Part shown: positions 6,627 to 12,349 of the stretch, piece after piece | Position numbering within the stretch: position 1 is the first letter of the stretch | Layout: each line of letters begins with the position of its first letter | Assembly (NCBI GenBank): GCA_900554225.1 | Contig: USGH01000050.1 | Coordinates: 1-12,349 of the forward strand | Direction: 5' to 3' | From: an uncultured Eubacteriales bacterium | GTDB taxonomy: Bacteria > Bacillota > Clostridia > Oscillospirales > CAG-272 | DNA length: 12,349 bases | Notes under the pieces: generated by a model | Told to the model about the DNA's origin: nothing | Seen by the model: only the letters and a program-made list of their open reading frames with translations | The model's database searches: none | Program-made: the position numbers and the translations under genes

Positions 6627-6667
6627 AAAACGGAGACCAACCCCATGCGGTGCGTCTCCGTTTTTTT
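6627..6667 (+). terminator. Rho-independent terminator after paralogue 3
   Basis: AAAACGGAGAC (6627-6637) pairs with GTCTCCGTTTT (6654-6664) across a 16-nt loop, followed by more T residues to 6667. It ends transcription of paralogue 3 and insulates the acyltransferase operon. Confidence 0.92.
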
Positions 6668-6689
6668 GTACGCGAAACTGTTTACAATC

Positions 6690-6709
6690 TGGTATACCAA
6701 AACCGGTTT
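6690..6709. promoter_or_regulatory. Two adjoining perfect palindromes before the acyltransferase operon
   Basis: TGGTATACCA (6690-6699) is followed directly by AAACCGGTTT (6700-6709), each a perfect 10-bp palindrome. The first resembles GntR/FadR-type sites such as the UxuR/ExuR core; the second resembles LacI-type sites. The second overlaps the putative -35. Together they form a candidate operator region. The rest of 6518-6829 holds the repeat, the terminator and the promoter, and no gene. Confidence 0.45.
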
Positions 6710-6735
6710 AAAATGCGCGCGAAACATGGAATAAT
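6707..6735 (+). promoter_or_regulatory. Possible promoter of the MBOAT-DHHW-RadC-like operon
   Basis: TTTAAA (6707-6712) and AATAAT (6730-6735) are separated by 17 bp, about 95 nt upstream of the start codon. Both hexamers are imperfect, but this is the best candidate after the terminator. Confidence 0.45.
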
Positions 6736-6829
6736 AGGAAGTATTTATACGACAAATGTCAAAGCTTCACCAAGCACCGGATGTTCGCCTGTACGCCCGT
6801 GCTGCAATCGACAGAAAGGCTCCTCCGTA

Positions 6830-8275
6830 ATGTATTTTTCCAATCTGTTTTTTCTCTATATATTTCTGCCTGCGCTCTTTCTCGCGTACTTTATCGTTCG
6901 AAACGATACATATCGCCGGATCGTGCTGACGGCGTTTTCTCTGTTTTTCTACGCGTTTGGCGAACCGGTGTACGTATTTCTTATGATCGGTCTGGTGGCG
7001 GTGGACTACGGCTTCGGGCGTGTCATCGGCAAAACGGCGGAGATCCGGATCCGCAAACGATGGCTGATCGCGGCGGTCGTACTCAATCTGGCGTTCCTCT
7101 GCTTCTTCAAATATCTCGGATTCTTCATCGAAACCTGGAATACGCTTTTTGTCCTGCAGCTTCCGGTATTCTCCCTGAAAATGCCCATAGGGATCAGCTT
7201 TTTCACGTTTCAGACCATGTCCTACGTAATCGATGTGTACCGCGGGGATGCAGAGGTACAGAAATCCTACGGCAGGCTCCTGCTTTACGTCTCGTTCTTC
7301 CCGCAGCTCATTGCCGGACCCATTGTTCGGTACAAGGACATAGAAGCACAGCTGGACAATCGGCATGTGGAGCTGTCCGCCTTTCATGAGGGACTGTTCC
7401 GGTTCTGCATGGGACTTGCGAAAAAGGTCCTCATCGCCGACAGCTGCAATACCGCCGTGGAGCAGTTCTTCTCCCTGTCCGACAAAACCGTTGCGGGACA
7501 GTGGCTCGGTGCGGTCTTCTACACGCTACAGCTCTATTTCGACTTCTCCGGCTATTCCGACATGGCAATCGGGCTTGGGAAGATGTTCGGCTTCACGTTT
7601 CTCGAAAACTTCAACTATCCGCTCATCTCGAAAAACGCCACAGAGTTCTGGCGCAGATGGCATATCTCCCTCGGCACCTTCTTCCGCGATTACGTATACA
7701 TTCCACTGGGCGGCAATCGGCACGATCAGATGCGCAATATCTTTGTCGTGTGGTTTCTGACCGGGATGTGGCACGGCGCAAGCTGGAATTTCATGATCTG
7801 GGGCCTTTATTATGGTTGTCTCCTCGTCTGGGAAAAGACCCGTCTCCTCCCCGCACTCCATAAGGGTCCCGATCCCGCCTGTCACCCGCACCTGGCACAG
7901 CTCTGTACGTTCGGGAAATCCCTCTTTGGACACATCTACTGCACGCTGATCACCGTGTTCGGCTTCGCAATCTTTTATTTCGACAAGCATTTCTTCGCAA
8001 ACATGGGAACCTTGTTCGGCATCGGTACCATTGGCTTCACGGATCTGTTCACGAATGCCATTTTCGCTTCGCACATCTGGCTCTTCATCGCCGCCGTTAT
8101 CCTTGCCTGCCCCGTATATCCGGCAATCGATCGTCTGCTCCATCGGGAGGGACACACAATTCCCTATACGGCGGAACGGATCGCAAAGACTGTACTTGTG
8201 CTCCTTTTCCTTGGCGTTTCTACCGTGCAGCTTGTCGGCAATACGTACAGCCCGTTCTTATACTTCCGCTTCTGA
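6830..8275 (+). CDS. MBOAT-family membrane O-acyltransferase (AlgI/DltB/PatA-like)
   Basis: The 481-residue integral membrane protein begins with hydrophobic helices (1-20, 29-60, 79-100) and carries MBOAT signatures: PQLIAGPIVRY (158-168), YFDFSGYSDMAIG (236-248), FWRRWHISLGTFFRDY (273-288) and TGMWHGASW (311-319). His315 in WHGASW is the expected invariant active-site His, and His278 is the second conserved one. Such proteins pass an acyl group, usually acetyl, across the membrane to an extracytoplasmic partner that modifies a polysaccharide or cell-wall polymer. The DHHW protein encoded 51 bp downstream is the likely partner. The frame is open back to 6548, but the ATG at 6830 is preferred: AAAGG lies 10 nt upstream and the hydrophobic N-terminus starts there. 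The polymer substrate is unknown. Confidence 0.93.
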   Translation: MYFSNLFFLYIFLPALFLAYFIVRNDTYRRIVLTAFSLFFYAFGEPVYVFLMIGLVAVDYGFGRVIGKTAEIRIRKRWLIAAVVLNLAFLCFFKYLGFFIETWNTLFVLQLPVFSLKMPIGISFFTFQTMSYVIDVYRGDAEVQKSYGRLLLYVSFFPQLIAGPIVRYKDIEAQLDNRHVELSAFHEGLFRFCMGLAKKVLIADSCNTAVEQFFSLSDKTVAGQWLGAVFYTLQLYFDFSGYSDMAIGLGKMFGFTFLENFNYPLISKNATEFWRRWHISLGTFFRDYVYIPLGGNRHDQMRNIFVVWFLTGMWHGASWNFMIWGLYYGCLLVWEKTRLLPALHKGPDPACHPHLAQLCTFGKSLFGHIYCTLITVFGFAIFYFDKHFFANMGTLFGIGTIGFTDLFTNAIFASHIWLFIAAVILACPVYPAIDRLLHREGHTIPYTAERIAKTVLVLLFLGVSTVQLVGNTYSPFLYFRF

Positions 8276-8308
8276 GCTCCGTATGTCGGAAAAGAAGCAC
8301 TTTGCTCT

Positions 8309-8313
8309 GAGGT
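8309..8313 (+). promoter_or_regulatory. Weakly placed ribosome binding site of the DHHW gene
   Basis: GAGGT lies 13 nt before the ATG at 8327, longer than the 6-10 nt of the other genes here. This could lower translation of the DHHW protein relative to the MBOAT partner. Confidence 0.4.
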
Positions 8314-8326
8314 AGCATTTGTATCT

Positions 8327-10087
8327 ATGAAAAAAGTCGATCTCATCTGTCTGCTTGTCGCCGGAACGCTTTTTGGCGGCGTCACGATTTGCAATCTCGT
8401 CCAGCCGGATCGTCCGACGGAATCGGCAATGGAGCAGCGCACACTACAGAAAATGCCCGCGTTTTCTCTACGCACTTTCGCGGATGGCTCCTATTTTTCC
8501 GATCTCGCACTCTTTGTATCCGACACCTTTGTGGGCAGAGAAGCCCTCACCGGCGTATCCAAAAAGCTCGATTCCCTGATGGGTGTGACCTATACCGTAG
8601 ACGGTGCGGATTCCTTTGCCATGCTCTCGTCCCAATCCGGAGGCACAGAACATTCGGAAGCGGAGCAGGAAGCCGACCAAGCCCTGGCGGACGCGTTTGC
8701 ACGACTGGATGCGGAGACACAAAATACCACGGACACCACACCGGAATCGGAAACGGATATGCCCGACACAGATTCCGAAACGGAAAGCTCCCCCACCACA
8801 GAATCGGACACCACAGAAACATCTCCGGATGCTTCTGAAACGGAAAACGAATCTGCGGAATCCACACCGACGGAATCGGAACCAGAAACGACCGCTCCGG
8901 CAACCACTGTAGTAGAGGAGATCCACCTGAGCCGGACGACCCTACAGCTCACCATCGGCAGCGGATCCGTCGTTTACGCCACGGTGAAAACCAATACCGG
9001 TGAGGGTACGAGTGTGCGCTGGTCTGTATCGGACTCCAAAATCGCCTCCATCGTCAAAAATCCCGGCGGCGGCATCGATGTCAAAGGGCTGACCGAGGGC
9101 ACCTGCACCGTGATCTGCCGTTCGGACAACGGGATACAAAGCGAATGCAAGGTAACGGTATCGGCTGTAACCGGCGTTGGCGCGAACAATAACGACGCAA
9201 CCGCGGATTTTCTGACCGACGGCATGTTCCTCTACGGCGACGCGGTGTATACGCCTGCCTATTTCTCGGAAAAATACGCCGGATACTATCTCCAGACCGC
9301 CGCATACTACAAGTCCCTCTTCGGTGAGGATACCACGGTCAGCGTCGTTGTATCGCCTGTCTCCGCCATGGTGATCGACAACGAAAGCGTGAAGGCGAAG
9401 ATCCCGGATCAGGGCAAGATCATGGACGATATGGCAGCTCTCGCGGATCCGTCGATTCACTTTGTGGACACGTATTCCGAAATGTACGCGCACCGGAATG
9501 AATACCTTTTCTATAAAAGCGATCACCATTGGACGGCACGGGGTGCATATTATGCCTATCGTGCGTTTGCCGAATCCCGTGGCTGGACGCCGACGGAGTT
9601 AGATGATTTTGACTACAAGATCATAAACGACAACTACCACGGCTCCATGTATTCCTTCACCGGAGATGCCAGAGTCAAGAATTTCACGGACACCATTGAG
9701 GCTTTTGTCACCCGGAAGAAGGTCACGATGACGATCACCGGACAGAACGGCGCGACCTACACCTACAATTCGCCCATCGTGGAGTCCAACCACACCTATG
9801 TCACGTTCATCGCCGGGGACAATCCGTACACGGTCATCAATGTGCCGGAAAATCCGCAGGACAGGAACGCCCTCGTCCTGAAGGATTCGTTCGGCAACGC
9901 GTTTGTGCCGTATCTCTGTGAGCATTTCGGCAATATCATCGTGGTGGACACGCGCTATACCACGATGAACGTCTACGAGCAGCTGAAGGATTACGGACTG
10001 ACCGACATCATCTTCGTGAACAATGTGCAGGCCGCCAACTCCTATTCGTGGTCGAAAAAATATCTGGCGGCAGTCGGCGTGGAGTGA
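8327..10087 (+). CDS. DHHW/AlgX-like SGNH acyltransferase-type protein with an inserted Ig-like domain
   Basis: The 586-residue protein has an N-terminal membrane anchor (about 5-26) and then the region typical of DHHW proteins (EQRTLQKMPAFS, 36-47, and FVGRE, 68-72). A Thr/Ser/Glu/Asp-rich linker (about 128-196) and a bacterial Ig-like (Big_2-type) domain (197-280) follow, then the SGNH-type core (about 285-586). The core holds DHHW (399-402), matching the Asp-x-His of AlgX/AlgJ, and KDSFGN (519-524) with the expected nucleophile Ser521. It should act outside the cell with the MBOAT protein, moving an acyl group onto a surface polymer. Typical family members lack the roughly 180-residue linker and Ig-like part. 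The start at 8327 gives a proper anchor. It is second in an operon; its stop overlaps the next gene's ribosome binding site. Confidence 0.9.
   Translation: MKKVDLICLLVAGTLFGGVTICNLVQPDRPTESAMEQRTLQKMPAFSLRTFADGSYFSDLALFVSDTFVGREALTGVSKKLDSLMGVTYTVDGADSFAMLSSQSGGTEHSEAEQEADQALADAFARLDAETQNTTDTTPESETDMPDTDSETESSPTTESDTTETSPDASETENESAESTPTESEPETTAPATTVVEEIHLSRTTLQLTIGSGSVVYATVKTNTGEGTSVRWSVSDSKIASIVKNPGGGIDVKGLTEGTCTVICRSDNGIQSECKVTVSAVTGVGANNNDATADFLTDGMFLYGDAVYTPAYFSEKYAGYYLQTAAYYKSLFGEDTTVSVVVSPVSAMVIDNESVKAKIPDQGKIMDDMAALADPSIHFVDTYSEMYAHRNEYLFYKSDHHWTARGAYYAYRAFAESRGWTPTELDDFDYKIINDNYHGSMYSFTGDARVKNFTDTIEAFVTRKKVTMTITGQNGATYTYNSPIVESNHTYVTFIAGDNPYTVINVPENPQDRNALVLKDSFGNAFVPYLCEHFGNIIVVDTRYTTMNVYEQLKDYGLTDIIFVNNVQAANSYSWSKKYLAAVGVE
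10081..10084 (+). promoter_or_regulatory. Ribosome binding site of the RadC-like gene inside the DHHW gene end
   Basis: GGAG forms the last DHHW codons just before TGA, and lies 6 nt before the ATG at 10091. This arrangement implies translational coupling. Confidence 0.7.
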
Positions 10088-10090
10088 GCT

Positions 10091-10729
10091 ATGGCGGAAA
10101 CCAACCAATCGCTCCACCGAAACCATCGAGAACGGATGCGGGAACGGTATAGGAACAATGGATTCTCCGGATTTTCCGACCACGAAATCCTGGAAATGCT
10201 CCTCTATCGCACCAATGCCCGCTCCGATACAAACGGCACAGCGCATCTCCTGTTGGACGCGTATGATGCATCTCTCGCGCACGTTCTTTTCGACAATACC
10301 CGCCGCGCAGTTCCCGGGATCGGTGAAAAGACGGAAGCAATGCTCCTCGCCACGGCATTCTCCATGATCGCCATTCTCATAGATACACTGCGCAACGCGG
10401 AAATCGTCACGGATCACATGGCGTATACCTTCTTTCGCACCCTGACTGCCCTGCCGATCTTACCGCCGGACACCGCTGTGGTCTTATCCTGCACCCTCGA
10501 TGGCACCTTTGACGCATGGCGGATCGTTTCGCTGTCCGATCTCGACTCCAATTGTCCGGTTCCCGATGCATGCGCTGCGTATCTGCGGGATTCCTTTGCG
10601 CCGGCAAGACTGTTTCGGATCGCACTGCATGGAAACGGATTTCTGACAACTCCCACAGCAGTGGAAAGGCTGCGGGCATTGTGCGGCAAGAATTACAGCT
10701 TTCTCAAATCCTGTGTACAATTGCCGTAA
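10091..10729 (+). CDS. RadC-like protein with helix-hairpin-helix domain and degenerate JAMM domain
   Basis: The 212-residue protein opens like RadC: HRERMRERYRNNGF (12-25), SDHEILEMLLY (29-39), RSDTNGTAHLLL (44-55) and a helix-hairpin-helix VPGIGEKTEAMLLA (74-87). The second half can be aligned with the RadC JAB/MPN domain. There, LAHNHPSGD becomes ALHGNGFLT (178-186): only the first His (His180) is kept, and the second His and the Asp of HxHx10D are absent. It therefore should not bind the catalytic zinc. RadC function is itself poorly defined; the HhH part suggests DNA contact. The start at 10091 lies 3 nt after the DHHW stop. Membership of the operon is certain by spacing, but the functional link is not known. 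Confidence 0.8.
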   Translation: MAETNQSLHRNHRERMRERYRNNGFSGFSDHEILEMLLYRTNARSDTNGTAHLLLDAYDASLAHVLFDNTRRAVPGIGEKTEAMLLATAFSMIAILIDTLRNAEIVTDHMAYTFFRTLTALPILPPDTAVVLSCTLDGTFDAWRIVSLSDLDSNCPVPDACAAYLRDSFAPARLFRIALHGNGFLTTPTAVERLRALCGKNYSFLKSCVQLP

Positions 10730-10768
10730 GCGTATGATTATGCAAGGTGTCGCAGTCCGCAAAGCACG

Positions 10769-10814
10769 AAAAAAGCTGTTTTCCCCTTTTGTCTCATAGG
10801 GAAGACAGCTTTTT
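10769..10814. terminator. Bidirectional rho-independent terminator
   Basis: AAAAAGCTGT and ACAGCTTTTT pair, with an inner TTTCCCC against GGGAAG. T-tracts lie on both strands. It separates the convergent RadC-like gene (plus) and the MATE gene (minus). Confidence 0.9.
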
Positions 10815-10839
10815 CTATATTGCGTTATGGCTTTTTGGT

Positions 10840-12216
10840 TTACGCATTCTCCTGCGCTGCCCTGTGCCGTTTCAAGAGCTTATTGTAGTGGAATTTATAG
10901 AACACAAAGTGGACGGAGGCCGTGATGAACCACGACAGCGGATACGAGAGGAAGAGCATGAAAAGTGTCCGGTTGGTCTGGAAGATCGTGGAGATCCACA
11001 GGATCCGAAGTCCGCATGCGCCGAGCATAGACACGATCATGGGCGTGATGGACATACCCATACCGCGCTGACAGCCGACAAGGACCTCCATCCAACCGCA
11101 GAGGAAGTACGGCAGTGCAACGATCAGCAGTCGCTCGATGCCGTATTCGATCGCTTCCGGCTCATCCGGGATATAGATGCTGAGCAGCGGTCTGCCAAAG
11201 ATACAGGACAACGCACCGAGAATGATCCCGATCACGGTGACGATCCACATACAGTTGAAGCAAACCTTGCGGATCTTGTCGAGCTTTCCTGCGCCGATGT
11301 ACTGACCCGTGAAGGTCAGAGCCGCCTGATAGAGGGAGTTTTGCGCCACGTATACGAAGCCCTCGATCTGTCCCGCAGCGGTGCAGCCCGCCATGACCAC
11401 GGAATTGAAGGAGTTGATCGCGGACTGGATCACGACGTTTGAGATGGAGAACACGCTCCCCTGGAGTCCGGCGGGCAGACCCACGCGCAGGATCTTCTTG
11501 AATTTGTCGCCATGGATTTTGAGCTTGCGCAGGTCAAGACGGCAGCAGTCCTTCACGCGCATCATGAACACAACGACCATGATGCAGGAGACATACTGAG
11601 AAATGACCGTCGCAATGGCCACACCCGCAACGCCGAGATGGAACTGAATGACGAAAATCAGATTGAAGATCACGTTGATAATCCCCGAGATGGTCAGATA
11701 GTAAAGCGGGTGCTTGGTGTCGCCCACGGAACGTAGAATCGATGCACAGAAATTGTAGATCATCGAAGCCGGGGTACCGAGGAAGTAGATCTTCAGATAT
11801 AAGGTTGCAAGCGGCAGCACATCGTCCGGAGAACCCATCCAGATGAGGAACTGACGTGAGAAGAAAAAGCCGATGATACCGACGAGCAGTCCGCCCACAG
11901 CACTGACAAACACGGAGGTGTGGATCACCTTCTGTACACCGTCCTCATCTCCCGCGCCGTAATCCTGCGCCACCGCCACACTGGAGCCGACCGACAATCC
12001 GATGCACACATTGAGAATCAGGTTGATGAGTGCTCCCGTGGAACCTACCGCCGCCAAAGCGACATAGCTGTCATACCGTCCGACCACTACATTGTCCGCC
12101 GCATTGTAGAGAAGCTGCAATACACTTGTGGCGATCAGCGGCAAAATAAAGCGGAAAATGTTCGGGATCATCGGTCCGTTTACGATGTCGATGCGATCTG
12201 TTTTTGTTCTTGGCAT
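10840..12216 (-). CDS. MATE-family multidrug/metabolite efflux transporter
   Basis: The 458-residue protein has about 12 hydrophobic segments and the two-repeat MATE layout. The first half opens with PLIATSVLQLLYNAADNVVVGRY (26-48) and has SILRSVGDTKHPLYYL (159-174). The second half opens with GLPAGLQGSVFSISN (246-260). These proteins export cationic or other small molecules in exchange for Na+ or H+; the substrate is unknown. The ATG at 12216 is chosen over the longer frame starting at 12285: GAGGTGA lies directly upstream at good spacing, the 12285 start would lie upstream of the promoter's transcription start, and MATE proteins usually begin about this close to the first helix. It is convergent with the acyltransferase operon and appears to be a single-gene unit. 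Confidence 0.93.
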   Translation of the reverse strand: MPRTKTDRIDIVNGPMIPNIFRFILPLIATSVLQLLYNAADNVVVGRYDSYVALAAVGSTGALINLILNVCIGLSVGSSVAVAQDYGAGDEDGVQKVIHTSVFVSAVGGLLVGIIGFFFSRQFLIWMGSPDDVLPLATLYLKIYFLGTPASMIYNFCASILRSVGDTKHPLYYLTISGIINVIFNLIFVIQFHLGVAGVAIATVISQYVSCIMVVVFMMRVKDCCRLDLRKLKIHGDKFKKILRVGLPAGLQGSVFSISNVVIQSAINSFNSVVMAGCTAAGQIEGFVYVAQNSLYQAALTFTGQYIGAGKLDKIRKVCFNCMWIVTVIGIILGALSCIFGRPLLSIYIPDEPEAIEYGIERLLIVALPYFLCGWMEVLVGCQRGMGMSITPMIVSMLGACGLRILWISTIFQTNRTLFMLFLSYPLSWFITASVHFVFYKFHYNKLLKRHRAAQENA

Positions 12217-12250
12217 TCCGTCACCTCTGTATTTTACAAAGTCGATACAT

Positions 12251-12279
12251 AGTATAGCATTTTTTGATGGGAAAAGCAA
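12251..12279 (-). promoter_or_regulatory. Sigma-A-type promoter of the MATE gene
   Basis: On the minus strand TTGCTT (12274-12279) and TATACT (12251-12256) are separated by 17 bp, with the start codon about 35 nt downstream. The -35 TTGCTT is the same as at the promoters at 724-729 and 801-806. Nothing further is recognised from 12280 to the window end. Confidence 0.78.
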
Positions 12280-12349
12280 TGACACAATTTCATAAAAGGT
12301 TGCCGTCGCAAATGGGCGAAAATTGACGGAATTGATGGAACACGCCGCC

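Noticed and set aside
6548..6829. N-terminal extension of the MBOAT gene
   Set aside because: It runs through a strong terminator and the promoter region, and the MBOAT membrane topology begins at 6830.
8728..8915. DNA-level tandem repeat in the acidic linker of the DHHW gene
   Set aside because: The similarity comes from repeated Ser/Thr/Glu codons without a fixed period, so it is protein low complexity rather than a DNA repeat array.
12217..12285. N-terminal extension of the MATE gene
   Set aside because: The longer start lies upstream of the promoter's transcription start, and a good ribosome binding site precedes 12216.

Overview
The window looks like a chromosomal segment of a Gram-positive gut- or rumen-type Clostridia (Oscillospirales/Christensenellales-like). 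The placement is inferred from several signs: three very similar lipobox-bearing solute-binding lipoproteins with long Thr/Ser/Glu-rich N-terminal linkers, an MBOAT plus DHHW acyltransferase pair, strong AGGAG-type ribosome binding sites, sigma-A-like promoters and a moderately GC-rich base composition. No tRNA, rRNA, CRISPR array, transposase or phage gene was seen.

Layout. The left edge (1-643, minus) holds the N-terminal part of an FAD-dependent oxidoreductase, cut by the window. It is divergent from a HAD-family phosphatase (869-1528, plus), and both have clear promoters in the 225-bp gap. A bidirectional terminator (1534-1574) separates the phosphatase from two tandem solute-binding lipoprotein genes on the minus strand (1585-3063 and 3208-4689). 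A 358-bp divergent regulatory region (4690-5047) leads to a third paralogue on the plus strand (5048-6517), which an in-frame TAG at 6296-6298 interrupts. A strong terminator (6627-6667) follows. Next comes a three-gene plus-strand operon: an MBOAT O-acyltransferase (6830-8275), a membrane-anchored DHHW/AlgX-like SGNH protein with an extra Ig-like domain (8327-10087), and a RadC-like protein whose JAMM metal site is gone (10091-10729). A second bidirectional terminator (10769-10814) separates this operon from a convergent MATE transporter (10840-12216, minus) that has its own promoter.

How the genes work together. The three binding proteins probably capture sugars or oligosaccharides at the cell surface, but no ABC permease or ATPase is in the window, so they must share transport machinery encoded elsewhere. 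The MBOAT/DHHW pair is expected to move an acyl group (probably acetyl) across the membrane and place it on an extracellular polymer. The RadC-like gene is translationally coupled to that pair for no known reason. The intergenic regions are rich in palindromes and short repeats, including a 31-nt sequence present twice, which suggests heavy transcriptional control of the surface-protein genes.

The most notable observations are the amber codon in the third binding protein, the RadC-like protein without a JAMM motif in a polymer-acylation operon, the Ig-like domain and acidic linker inside the DHHW protein, the duplicated intergenic repeat, and the set of operator-like palindromes. No complete new system can be claimed from the sequence alone.
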